This document shows, piece by piece, positions 17,640 to 25,369 of a DNA stretch of 64,000 bases. The translations under genes were made by a program, and so were the position numbers. Below the pieces are notes generated by a model, which did not search any database, was not told the origin of the DNA, and was given only the letters and a program-made list of their open reading frames with translations. Position 1 is the stretch's first letter. The number at the start of each line of letters is the position of its first letter. This DNA comes from an uncultured Rhodospirillaceae bacterium (GTDB lineage: Bacteria > Pseudomonadota > Alphaproteobacteria > Rhodospirillales > Magnetospirillaceae): NCBI GenBank assembly GCA_937887565.1, contig CALABS010000064.1:1-64000 (forward strand). Reading direction: 5' to 3'.

Positions 17640-18977
17640 TCAGTGAATTGGCCAGGGCAGCGTAATGGTGACGCGCAGGCCGCCGTCCGGGTGGTTGGCG
17701 AGTTCGACGTCACCGCCATGCGACCGGATCGTTCCGCGCGCGATGGTCAAGCCGAGCCCGAAGCCGCCGGTTTCTCGGGAACGGGAGCGCTCCACCCGGT
17801 AGAACGGGTGGAACACCTTCTCCATCTCCACCTCGGGGATGCCGGGTCCCTCGTCGGCCACCTCCACGTGGATTTTGCCGTTGCCTGCCGACAGGGTGAC
17901 GCGGGCACGCCCGCCGTATTTGACCGCGTTGTCGATCAGGTTCATGAAAGCGCGCTTGAGCATCGCCGGGCGGCAGCGCACCGGAACGTGGCGCGCTCCG
18001 GCATACTCCGCGCAGCGCCCGGAATCGGTCAGCGTGTCGCAGATCGTCGCCAGGGTGACCGCCAGATCGATAACCCCGGCTTCTTCTTGCACGCCGTCGT
18101 CGCGCAGAAAGGCGAGCGTGGCTGAAATCATCGTTTCCATGTCGGTGATCTCGCTCAGCATCTTGGCGTGCAATTCGTTGTCCTCGACGAACTCAGCGCG
18201 CAGCCGCAGAATGGTGAGCGGTGTCCGCAGATCGTGGGACAAGGCTGCGAACATCTGCGTGCGATCGGCCAGCAGCCGCTGGATGCGCTTTTGCATCTCG
18301 TTGAAGGCGTGTGCCGCCTGACGCACCTCGCTGGGGCCGGTTTCGGGCAGGGGTGGGGCGGTAACGTCGATGCCGAGGCGCTCGGCCGCTCGGGCCATGG
18401 TCCGCAGGGGGGCGGTCGAGGAGCGGATGAGAAGGATGGATAGACCGGCCACCGCCAGGGCCATCAGGCCGGTTGACAGCAGCAGGCCATGCGGGGTGCT
18501 CGGCGGTTGCTCGGCCAGAATGTAACGCAGGTTGAGCCAGCTTTTGTCCGGCAACTGCGCGGAGACCAGCAGCGTGTGACCGCCGTCGCCCGGGTGGTCA
18601 GGATCCTCGGTGAAGGCGAGGTGGAGGGGGTGGTCACGTTGGTCCGGCGCGGCCTCGCGCAGGCGGTCGAGCAGCGCGGCGAGTTGGGCGTCATCGGTGT
18701 TCGTGACCGTTGCCAGTGGAGCGCGGTTCCAATGAACGTCGAGCCGACGCCCGGACAGCAATTGCGCGGTCCGTTCGCGCTCGTCCGGTTCGGCCTTCAG
18801 GACCGCGGTCCGGACCGTCGCGATCCGTTCCGCCGCCTCGTGCTCGATCGAGCTGCCGAATTGGGTCAGGAGATCGATGCGATAGGCACCGATGCTGGCA
18901 AGGTGGGAGAGGGTCAGCCCGGCCATCATCACGGCGATGGTGCGGGCCGCCATGCTGTCCGGTAGCAGGCGCATCAC
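17640..18977 (-). CDS. Sensor histidine kinase, CusS/CopS-like (copy 1)
   Basis: 445-residue inner-membrane kinase: TM1 (about 11-33), periplasmic sensor (34-163), TM2 (164-185), HAMP (about 186-238), phosphoacceptor His248 in FAALSHDLRTPLT, and a catalytic domain with NLIDNAVKYG, DEGPGIP and GFGLGLTIARG. It presumably detects periplasmic metal and phosphorylates the regulator encoded just upstream (4-bp overlap). It is strikingly similar, with the same length and His position, to the kinase at 30225-31562. Adjacent to the pco operon, which it probably controls. Confidence 0.9.
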   Translation of the reverse strand: MMRLLPDSMAARTIAVMMAGLTLSHLASIGAYRIDLLTQFGSSIEHEAAERIATVRTAVLKAEPDERERTAQLLSGRRLDVHWNRAPLATVTNTDDAQLAALLDRLREAAPDQRDHPLHLAFTEDPDHPGDGGHTLLVSAQLPDKSWLNLRYILAEQPPSTPHGLLLSTGLMALAVAGLSILLIRSSTAPLRTMARAAERLGIDVTAPPLPETGPSEVRQAAHAFNEMQKRIQRLLADRTQMFAALSHDLRTPLTILRLRAEFVEDNELHAKMLSEITDMETMISATLAFLRDDGVQEEAGVIDLAVTLATICDTLTDSGRCAEYAGARHVPVRCRPAMLKRAFMNLIDNAVKYGGRARVTLSAGNGKIHVEVADEGPGIPEVEMEKVFHPFYRVERSRSRETGGFGLGLTIARGTIRSHGGDVELANHPDGGLRVTITLPWPIH

Positions 18978-19693
18978 AGCCGTTCCACCGGCGCGGTGAA
19001 CACATAGCCGGCACCGCGCACGGTCTTGATCATGCTCTGCTCGGCGTCCGTCTCGACCTTGCGGCGCAGCCGGCTCACCTGGACATCGATCGTCCGGTCG
19101 AACGCCGAAGCCGCCCGGCTGCGGGTGATATCGAGCAGTTGGTCGCGCGTCAGGACGCGCTGCGGATTCTCGACGAAAGCGAGAAGCAGATCGTATTCGC
19201 CGGTGGTCAACTCGACCAGCGCCCCATCGGGCGAGCGCAATTCACGGCGCACCAGATCCAGTCTCCAGTTAGCGAAGCCCAGGATGCGCCCGCCACTGCT
19301 CGGCGGGTCGAACTGATCGCCCGGTGCGGTGGTGCGGCGTAGGACCGCTTTGATGCGGGCCAGCAACTCCCTCGGGTTGAAGGGTTTAGCGACGTAATCG
19401 TCGGCACCCATCTCCAGACCGACGATGCGGTCGGTTTCCTCGCCCATGGCCGTCAGCATGATGATGGGCATGGCCGACGTCGACCGCAGCTCCCGGCACA
19501 GTTTCAGCCCATCGTCGCCCGGCAGCATCAGGTCGAGAACAACAAGATCGACGGGGCCGTTGCGCAGGCATTCGCGCATCTCGTAACCATCGCGGGCGGT
19601 GGTGACCTTGAAGTCGTGCTGGCGCAGGAACCGGCCTAGGAGGTCGCGGATTTCCTTGTTGTCGTCAACGACCAGGATGTGATGCGCGCTCAT
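18974..19693 (-). CDS. OmpR/PhoB-family response regulator, CusR/CopR-like (copy 1)
   Basis: 239-residue regulator: receiver domain with phosphorylated Asp54 (VVLDLMLPGDDG) and acidic pocket VVDDN, then a winged-helix DNA-binding domain (from about 140) ending VRGAGYVFTAPVERL. The start MSAHH at 19693 was chosen because the receiver fold begins at once; upstream extension is low-complexity. It overlaps the kinase gene by 4 bp. A candidate binding box lies 113 bp upstream, suggesting autoregulation. The paralogue at 31559-32272 is closely related. Confidence 0.9.
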   Translation of the reverse strand: MSAHHILVVDDNKEIRDLLGRFLRQHDFKVTTARDGYEMRECLRNGPVDLVVLDLMLPGDDGLKLCRELRSTSAMPIIMLTAMGEETDRIVGLEMGADDYVAKPFNPRELLARIKAVLRRTTAPGDQFDPPSSGGRILGFANWRLDLVRRELRSPDGALVELTTGEYDLLLAFVENPQRVLTRDQLLDITRSRAASAFDRTIDVQVSRLRRKVETDAEQSMIKTVRGAGYVFTAPVERL

Positions 19694-20059
19694 GGCACTC
19701 GAACTGGCATAGGGGGGCGATCGGGAACGCCACGGCTGTGGGCAAAGCGAGGATGGCGCCGGAAGCAGTGCAAGTAAACGGAGAAAATTCAAATGGGGGT
19801 GCTCTGTTACAATCTGTAATATTCCGGGAAAGTGGCGATAGCACGGACAGCAGGCTTTAACACCGTCCAATCATGGTGATCCGACCTGTGACTTGTTCGA
19901 GGCAGGATTGATTCGCCGTGCCACCGTTGTCGATCCGCTGCGCTGGCGGCAATGTTGAAGCAGGAAGGCAAATGCAGGCACTTCGTATCGTATGGATTGG
20001 ACGTGGCCTTTTCGGTTCGGGCCATGCGTCGTGTTGACAGATCACCGCTCTGCGCGGGC
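19694..20059. other. Region between the response regulator and the IS66 element
   Basis: Contains the regulator's upstream box (19806-19820). Minus-strand frames open from about 20067 down to 19857 and to 19807 continue, through the target-site duplication, frames found on the other side of the IS. No complete gene. Confidence 0.5.
19806..19820 (-). promoter_or_regulatory. Candidate autoregulatory box of the first two-component system
   Basis: GTTAC-AATCT-GTAAT on the plus strand, also readable as the inverted repeat TTACA-ATC-TGTAA (19807-19819). It lies 113 bp before the regulator start at 19693 and is the most symmetric box of the set. Confidence 0.5.
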
Positions 20060-20067
20060 GTTTCTTC
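20060..20067. repeat. Left 8-bp target-site duplication of IS66 element
   Basis: GTTTCTTC immediately outside the left inverted repeat; identical to 23184-23191. Eight-bp duplication is characteristic of the IS66 family. Confidence 0.95.
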
Positions 20068-20104
20068 GTAAGCGTTACGAGCGTCCCCTTCTTCCCGAAC
20101 CGGG
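20068..20104 (+). repeat. Left terminal inverted repeat of IS66 element
   Basis: Starts GTAAGCGTTACGAGCG; pairs with 23147-23183 read on the other strand, 16 perfect bases and then a mixed match ending in CCGGG. Confidence 0.92.
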
Positions 20105-20190
20105 TTCCGTGATCGAGATTGCGCGCGGGCTCACGGGATGCGGAGGGTACAGTGGAGGATGGCGTCAGACTTCATTCCAGGCTTGAAGCC

Positions 20191-20601
20191 ATGGATGAAG
20201 GCAGGCCGTATCGGCGGGTCGAGGTGATCACGGGGCGGCGACAGCGACGCTCGTACACGGCGGAGGAGAAGGCGCGCATCGTGGCGGAGAGCGCGGCGCC
20301 GGGCGTCAACATCTCGGAGGTCGCGCGGCGCAACGGGGTGAACCGCGGCCTGCTCACGGTCTGGCGCCGGGAGGCAGGCGTCGTCGCGGAGGCGATCCCG
20401 GTGCAGACGCCGCTGTTCGTCCCGGTCACGATGGTCGAGGAAGCGACGCCCGCTCCCCCGGAGGATCGCCGCCCGGCACCTCGGGAGGCGCCGCCGGGTC
20501 GCATCGAGATGGACCTGCGCAGTGGGCGGTTGGTGTTCCATGGCGCTGTCGATCCCGGCCTCGCGGCGGCGGTCATCGCGGCGGCCCGGGGGCGGGGGTG
20601 A
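20191..20601 (+). CDS. tnpA: IS66 TnpA (orf1) accessory protein
   Basis: 136-residue small IS66 protein with an N-terminal helix-turn-helix (RSYTAEEKARIVAES, then NISEVARRNGVNRGLLTVWRRE at about 20-55) typical of the TnpA/IS3-OrfA-like fold. It binds DNA and assists transposition in IS66 elements. The C-terminal half is Pro-rich. Its stop overlaps the tnpB start (GTGA), as is usual in the family. Confidence 0.9.
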   Translation: MDEGRPYRRVEVITGRRQRRSYTAEEKARIVAESAAPGVNISEVARRNGVNRGLLTVWRREAGVVAEAIPVQTPLFVPVTMVEEATPAPPEDRRPAPREAPPGRIEMDLRSGRLVFHGAVDPGLAAAVIAAARGRG

Positions 20602-20951
20602 TCACGCTGCGTCCCGACCTCAAGGTCGTGGTCGCCACGCAGCCCATCGATTTCCGCAAGGGCGTCCACGGCCTGGTCGCCCTGGTCGCCGAGGCGCTGA
20701 AGGCCGATCCCTATTGCGGCGACGTCTTCGTCTTCCGCTCCAAGCGCAAGGACCGGCTCAAAATCCTGGTCTGGGACGGCAGCGGGCTGATTCTCGCAAC
20801 AAAATGGCTGGAAGCCGGCCGCTTCTCCTGGCCGCCGGTCCAGGAGGGAGCGATCCGTCTGAGCGCTGTGCAGTTTGCGCTTCTGCTCGACGGACTGGCG
20901 TGGCAAACGGCCACGCCGCCACCGATCAAGAAGCCTCGCTGGATGGGCTGA
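20598..20951 (+). CDS. tnpB: IS66 TnpB (orf2) accessory protein
   Basis: 117-residue IS66 Orf2 with the family signature near the N-terminus (QPIDFRKGVHGLVALV) and FVFRSKRKDRLKILVWDG, and the conserved LLLDGLAW region near the end. GTG start overlapping tnpA. Required together with TnpA and TnpC in the family; the biochemical role is unclear. Confidence 0.93.
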   Translation: MITLRPDLKVVVATQPIDFRKGVHGLVALVAEALKADPYCGDVFVFRSKRKDRLKILVWDGSGLILATKWLEAGRFSWPPVQEGAIRLSAVQFALLLDGLAWQTATPPPIKKPRWMG

Positions 20952-21002
20952 ATGCGTTGATTCGTCTGGGGTTTAGCGGGTTTCCCCGGTATACTCCGGA
21001 GC

Positions 21003-22571
21003 ATGCCGCCGCCCCCCGACCCGCTTCCTCAGGACCCCGCCGAACTGGCCCGCATGGTCCGTCGCCTCGCCGCCGAAAAGGCAGAGTTGCAAGAGCAGGT
21101 GAAGACCCTGAAGGCGCTGATCTTCGGGGCGAAGTCGGAGAAGGCGGCGGTGATCGATCCCGAACAGGGCCTCCTCGATCTCGACGACCTTGCCCTTGAA
21201 GCCGCGCCGCCGGCCAACGACAACGACAACCGGGCCGCGCCCGAGCGCCCGCGGCGGCCGGCGAACCGGAACGTCGGCGCGCTGCCCCGGCATCTGCCGC
21301 GGGTGGAGAGGGTGATCGAGCCGGAGAGCACCACCTGCCCCTGCTGCACGGGGCGGCTGCACCGGATCGGCGAGGATGTCGCCGAGGCGCTGGACGTGGT
21401 CCCGGCCATCGTGCGCGTGCTGCGCACGATCCGGCCCAAGTACGTCTGCCGGGCCTGCGCCGGCCCCCCGGCCCAGGCTCCGGCCCGGCCGCGGGTCGTG
21501 GACGGCGGCATGGCCTCCACCGCCCTGGTCGCCCATGTGGTGGTGGCGAAGTTCGCCTGGCATCTGCCGCTGTACCGGCAAGCGCAGATGTTCGCCGGTC
21601 AGGGCGTGGCACTCGACCGCGCCACCCTGATGTTCTGGGTTCGCCGGGCGGCATGGTGGCTGAGACCGCTTCATGAGCGGCTCCTGCTCTACATTCGCTC
21701 CCAGGAGCGGGTGTACTGCGACGAGACGCCGTTGCCCCGGCTCGATCCCGGGCGGGGCCGGACCAAGGTGTGCCAGTTCTGGGCCCAGGCGGTGGACGAC
21801 CGCCCCTGGCGGGGGCCGGCCATGCCGGCGGTCGGCTACGTGTTCGCCGAGGGTCGCGACACGGCGGCGCTGCAGGAGCAGATGGCGGCTTTCGCCGGCA
21901 TTCTCCAGGTCGACGGCTACGCCGCCTACAAGGCGCTGGTGCGCCGCCGGCGCACCGGGGCGAAGGTCCGGCTGGTGTTCTGCCTGAGCCACGCGCGCCG
22001 CAAGTTCGTGGCGGTGTTCAAGACCACCAGGTCGGACGTGGCCCGCGACGTGATCGCGCGCATCGGCGCGGTGTACGCCATCGAGGAGCGCATCCGCGGC
22101 ATGACGGCCGAAACGCGTCGCCGGGTGCGGCAGGCCGAGAGCCGGCCGCTCATGGCGGCGCTGAAGGCCCGGCTGTTGGAGGTGCGGGGTGAGCTCTCCG
22201 GCCAATCGAGCCTGGCCAAGGCGATCAACTATACCCTGGGCCACTGGGACGGGCTGGTGGCCTTCTTGGACGACGGCCGCATCGACGTCGATACGAACAC
22301 GGTGGAAAGAAGCATGCGCCCGATCGGTTTGGGGCGGAAGAATTCCCTGTTCGCCGGCTCGGCGGCGGGGGGCCGGGACTGGGCCATCTTGGCCTCGCTC
22401 ATCCAGAGCGCCCGCCTCAACGGCGCCGATCCGTTCACCTACATGGCCGACGTGCTGGAGCGCATGGTGTCGGGTGCTGTGAAGGCCAACGCCCTCGACC
22501 GCCTGCTGCCATGGACGTGGAAGGCGGAGCGGGACGGCCTCGTTGATGGCGAGGAGAATCAGGCGGCATGA
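21003..22571 (+). CDS. tnpC: IS66 transposase TnpC
   Basis: 522-residue DDE transposase of IS66. N-terminal coiled coil (about 10-45, LAAEKAELQEQVKTLKAL), zinc-finger-like CPCC motif (about 110), the DDE core including YCDETPLPRLDPGRG and VDGYAAYKAL, and the C-terminal NTVERSMRPIGLGRKN motif followed by the SLIQSARLNGADPF region. Full length for the family, no frameshift. Overlaps the fourth frame by 4 bp. Confidence 0.95.
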   Translation: MPPPPDPLPQDPAELARMVRRLAAEKAELQEQVKTLKALIFGAKSEKAAVIDPEQGLLDLDDLALEAAPPANDNDNRAAPERPRRPANRNVGALPRHLPRVERVIEPESTTCPCCTGRLHRIGEDVAEALDVVPAIVRVLRTIRPKYVCRACAGPPAQAPARPRVVDGGMASTALVAHVVVAKFAWHLPLYRQAQMFAGQGVALDRATLMFWVRRAAWWLRPLHERLLLYIRSQERVYCDETPLPRLDPGRGRTKVCQFWAQAVDDRPWRGPAMPAVGYVFAEGRDTAALQEQMAAFAGILQVDGYAAYKALVRRRRTGAKVRLVFCLSHARRKFVAVFKTTRSDVARDVIARIGAVYAIEERIRGMTAETRRRVRQAESRPLMAALKARLLEVRGELSGQSSLAKAINYTLGHWDGLVAFLDDGRIDVDTNTVERSMRPIGLGRKNSLFAGSAAGGRDWAILASLIQSARLNGADPFTYMADVLERMVSGAVKANALDRLLPWTWKAERDGLVDGEENQAA

Positions 22572-23143
22572 CGATCAAGCCCGCCGCGAACCCCGCCCCG
22601 GCGGCGCCCAAGCCGATGCTGGACACCAGCGACCTCGAAGCCTACCTGCGGGCCCGCGGCAGGGTGGCGCCGGTGTCGCGCCTCGACGCGCTCGACGGCT
22701 ACCTGACCGCCGTGTTGATCGGGCCGAAGTTCATCAAGCCGCAGATCTGGCTCGGCCAACTCTTGGGCGAGCGCGTCCTGCTCGCCGCGGAGGAAACCCG
22801 CGAGCACCGGGCCATCCAGGCCGTGGCGCACCACCACAACCGCCTGTCGGAGACGATGGCGCAACTTCCCTACCTGTATCGGCCGCAGTTGCCGCCGCAC
22901 CGGAACGGAGGCTTGGACCCGATGTTCTGGTCCCTCGGCTTTCTGGCTGCTATCCGGCTGGCGCCACGGGCCTGGAAGAGCGTGACCAATCCGGACAAGC
23001 CCGAGCACGCCGCCTTCCAGGTGCTGGACCCCATGCTGTTCGGCACCGAGGCCATCGCCGAAGCCGACGTCCCCGCCCAGGCAAAGGCCATCCTCGACCT
23101 CCGTGAACACTTCAAGGTCCGCCGCCACAGATCGATGCGGTGA
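22568..23143 (+). CDS. UPF0149-like passenger protein of the IS66 element
   Basis: 191-residue protein with a YecA/UPF0149-like helical fold (DALDGYLTAVLIGP near residue 45; MFWSLGFLAAIRLAP near 120). It lacks the C-terminal SEC-C zinc motif of YecA. It is coupled to tnpC by a 4-bp overlap and lies inside the inverted repeats, so it travels with the element; such fourth frames occur in several alphaproteobacterial IS66 elements. Its effect on transposition is unknown. Confidence 0.8.
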   Translation: MTIKPAANPAPAAPKPMLDTSDLEAYLRARGRVAPVSRLDALDGYLTAVLIGPKFIKPQIWLGQLLGERVLLAAEETREHRAIQAVAHHHNRLSETMAQLPYLYRPQLPPHRNGGLDPMFWSLGFLAAIRLAPRAWKSVTNPDKPEHAAFQVLDPMLFGTEAIAEADVPAQAKAILDLREHFKVRRHRSMR

Positions 23144-23146
23144 TTG

Positions 23147-23183
23147 CCCGGTCCGAACCGAAGGGTCCGCTCGTAACGCTTAC
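23147..23183 (-). repeat. Right terminal inverted repeat of IS66 element
   Basis: Read on the minus strand it begins GTAAGCGTTACGAGCG, matching the left end; ends exactly at the target duplication. Confidence 0.92.
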
Positions 23184-23191
23184 GTTTCTTC
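23184..23191. repeat. Right 8-bp target-site duplication of IS66 element
   Basis: GTTTCTTC, identical to 20060-20067. Confidence 0.95.
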
Positions 23192-23424
23192 TTCAGGGGC
23201 CGGCTTGGTGCCATAAATGCGATTGTCGTCGGTGCGCATGTGCCGTTCCAGGAAGTGGAGGTGCGATGTAAGGTCCGATGCTCGAGTTCCAAGCCTCCGT
23301 GGGGAGACGTCCCCAGCCAGTGTAAAGACAATGACATGGGCGACCTGTGTGCGGTTTCGGTCAGCAGTGCAAAGGATGGTTCATGAGCAAGTATTGATGT
23401 GGCATTGTGCCGCATGTTGTCCAT
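23184..23424 (-). pseudogene. 5' part of a small gene interrupted by the IS66 element
   Basis: A minus-strand frame opens at ATG 23424 and reaches the IS right end. A more protein-like continuation (LHFLERHMRTDDN, then YGTKPAPEEE) lies in another frame. The two join if one CA is removed from the CA repeat near the codons for LLTETA, giving a coherent helical protein. Read across the duplicated target site, either frame continues into 20067-19807. No homologue recognised; expression is uncertain. Confidence 0.35.
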
Positions 23425-23544
23425 CAAAGTTCCGTAACAAACGCCGTCTTTCAGAATACCATTGACCGGAAAGCGGGGAGATCAGTCTGTTCATACCTCT
23501 GTCTTATGATGATCGATGCCGAGTTGAACCGTTTCTTTGATGAC

Positions 23545-23559
23545 GTAACACTCTGTTAC
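23545..23559 (+). promoter_or_regulatory. Candidate response-regulator box upstream of a small secreted protein gene
   Basis: GTAAC-ACTCT-GTTAC, the best-matching copy of the recurring box; also a direct repeat GTAACA-N4-GTTACA. It lies 117 bp before the start at 23676 and between divergent transcription units. Confidence 0.55.
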
Positions 23560-23675
23560 AATAAGGCACCATCTCCGCAACAGAACCACGCGTACACCGA
23601 GGGGGGCGTTAAAGCCCCTGTCGGCATTTTCGAAAATTCGGAGTGCGACAGGCAAACAAACCAAGGAGAAAGCCC

Positions 23676-23939
23676 ATGGCCCCGTCGCATCGTCTCGTCC
23701 TGATCGCCTTGAGTGGAGCTGTGCTCGCGCTCGGTGGCACCGCCTTTGCGCAAGTGCGCATCGACACGAAAGCGAAGCCCGAACTCCCGCAATGCACCCT
23801 CGACGTGATCAAGACGAGTGATTGCCACATCCACGACTCAGGGACGCACATTCAACTGTCGGTGAATCAGCCCACCGCTGATCGTCCGCATGCCCAGATG
23901 GAATATCAGGAATGGATGCGGGATCAGCATCGTCGGTGA
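23676..23939 (+). CDS. Small exported protein of unknown function
   Basis: 87-residue protein with a clear signal peptide (residues 1-24, cleavage near AFAQV), then a short mature part with two Cys (PQCTLDVIKTSDCHIH) that could form a disulfide or bind metal. The start has AAGGAG 8 bp upstream; the earlier in-frame ATG lacks one. A regulator box lies 117 bp upstream, which suggests membership of the copper regulon. Family not recognised. Confidence 0.7.
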   Translation: MAPSHRLVLIALSGAVLALGGTAFAQVRIDTKAKPELPQCTLDVIKTSDCHIHDSGTHIQLSVNQPTADRPHAQMEYQEWMRDQHRR

Positions 23940-24187
23940 TGGCGGTGGCGGTGTTGACGATGCAGCCGTCTTATACCGGAGTCGGAGATTTCTGACTCTT
24001 GGGGCTTTTGAGTTGCGGTTCGGGGGTGGTGTTGATTCTTTGTAGGCCTCACCATTGAGCGAAACGCAGCCATGCCGGCCCTGAGATTTGCCGCGCCTTG
24101 ACCTCCGAAGATCTGCGCCGTTCGGCTCGCGGCAAAAGTGATGGCCGGGTTTACCGGCGCTTGCTGATGGTCGCCATGGCGTTGGAC

Positions 24188-24198
24188 GGGGTTAGCCG
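24188..24198. repeat. Left direct repeat of MITE-like insertion
   Basis: GGGGTTAGCCG, repeated at 24309-24319 (shorter if one base belongs to the inverted repeat). It flanks the insertion within the IS630 relic. Confidence 0.65.
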
Positions 24199-24309
24199 CA
24201 ATACCGTGTCGTTAAGGTGCCAGGCCACAACATGCAGGGCACACGGCTGAGCCCGCCCACTGCATTTCGTGTGCCGTCTCGGCGCAACCAGCTTAACGAC
24301 ATGGTGTTG
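24199..24309. mobile_element. MITE-like non-autonomous insertion (about 111 bp)
   Basis: 21-bp terminal inverted repeats with 18 matches: CAATACCGTGTCGTTAAGGTG (24199-24219) against the reverse complement of 24289-24309, flanked by a 10-11-bp direct repeat. Removing it and one repeat rejoins the IS630 reading frame (ALDGVSR to RQVGMGW). No coding capacity. The parent family is not identified. Confidence 0.7.
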
Positions 24310-24319
24310 GGGTTAGCCG
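24309..24319. repeat. Right direct repeat of MITE-like insertion
   Basis: GGGGTTAGCCG, matching 24188-24198; the first base overlaps the end of the right inverted repeat. Confidence 0.65.
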
Positions 24320-24983
24320 GGAAGAGGCGGTGCGGCAAGTCGGCATGGGCTGGCAGCAGCTCCGCGATTGGTTTGTGCGGCACAACGCCGAAGGGGGGAA
24401 CGGCTCGCGGGATCGGGTGCGCATTGCAGCCCGCTGCTGCCGGCCGCCACTCCCGACGTCGAGCGGGGCGGTGTCGTCGAATATCGGGTCCGGCATATCC
24501 GCGAGCTGCGCTCTGCGGTATTTCGGGGCGGAGCGCAACCGCACCGGAATGTAGGACCGCTTATATCAGATGAATCGGTCCTTCCTTACGCCGCGCCCGA
24601 TCCACCCCAAAATCGATGTGGCAGCCCAGGAGGCGTTTAAAAAGAACTTCGCCGACCACCTCGCTGCCATCGCAAAGACCACCCTGAGGCGAGCGCTGTG
24701 GAGGCCTGCTTCCGGGACGAAGCCCTCATCGGCCAGAGCGGCATCTTGACCCGGCGTTGGGCGCCACGTGGCAGTCGACCGTGCGCCGTGCGCGATCATC
24801 GCTTCAAGTCGGCCTATCTCTTCGGCGCGATCTGTCCTGCCTGCGGTACCGGAGCCAGCATCGGCGTAACACGTGCCAACACCGACGCTCATGGAGGAAC
24901 GTGCTTTGTCTAGACTGATGGTCGCAAAAGGGAACCCTGTGGAAGGCCGAATTGCCAATAGGAAAGCCCTGACCGGCACCGGG

Positions 24984-25284
24984 ATGGATCTGATCGTTTT
25001 GGCCCGGCAGTTCCAATATGCCTTGGCACGGCTGCCATGCTCGACAGTAAGACTGCGTGCGGCGGGGGTTGACGAATGCCCGCCTGCTGGCCCCGCTATT
25101 CGACGAAATCACAAAAGCTCGCCGTAGGCGCATCGGTTGGCAGGCGATCGCTACTGAGCTTGCTCGGGCTGGTGTTCATAAGTTGAGTGGCGCACCATTC
25201 ACCGCTGCTGATCTTCGTTTGCACATTAATCGAGAAATAAATGAAGATAAAACACAGTGTCAAACTGCAATGCCGATGAAATAG
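24984..25284 (+). pseudogene. Small hypothetical gene with a frameshift in a G5 run
   Basis: An ATG at 24984 starts MDLIVLARQFQYALARLP. The G run at 25064-25068 shifts the frame, after which a coherent segment follows (RLLAPLFDEITKARRRRIGWQAIATELARAG and FTAADLRLHINRE). The second half resembles small helix-turn-helix-like proteins found on plasmids, but no family is claimed. Joined, the product would be about 100 residues. No convincing ribosome site upstream. Confidence 0.4.
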
Positions 25285-25369
25285 AATTGATAATTATAAT
25301 ATTATCCAACCATCTTGTGCCAGAGGAAATCTTGATCGATTGTTGTATTCGCCCAGCAGTATAGGAGAA

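Larger units (their letters stand above)
20068..23183 (+). mobile_element. Intact IS66-family insertion sequence (3116 bp)
   Basis: Bounded by imperfect 37-bp terminal inverted repeats whose first 16 bases (GTAAGCGTTACGAGCG) are perfect, and by a perfect 8-bp direct duplication GTTTCTTC. It holds tnpA, tnpB, tnpC and a fourth frame (UPF0149-like) in one direction, with overlapping or close spacing. All frames look intact, and the perfect duplication suggests a recent insertion. Confidence 0.96.
24072..24905 (+). pseudogene. Decayed IS630-family transposase
   Basis: Fragments in several frames match an IS630 transposase in order: LTSEDLRRSARG and YRRLLMVAMALDGVSR (from 24098), RQVGMGWQQLRDWFVRHNAEG (about 24330), PKIDVAAQEAFKKNFADHLAAI (about 24606) and the catalytic region DEALIGQSGILTRRWAPRG to YLFGAICPA (about 24718-24850). 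Stops, frameshifts and a 111-bp insertion destroy it. The C-terminal part is missing. Confidence 0.8.

Noticed and set aside
22870..23427. 185-codon minus-strand gene spanning the IS66 right end
   Set aside because: It crosses the inverted repeat and target duplication into the antisense of the UPF0149-like gene; only the part outside the IS is considered.
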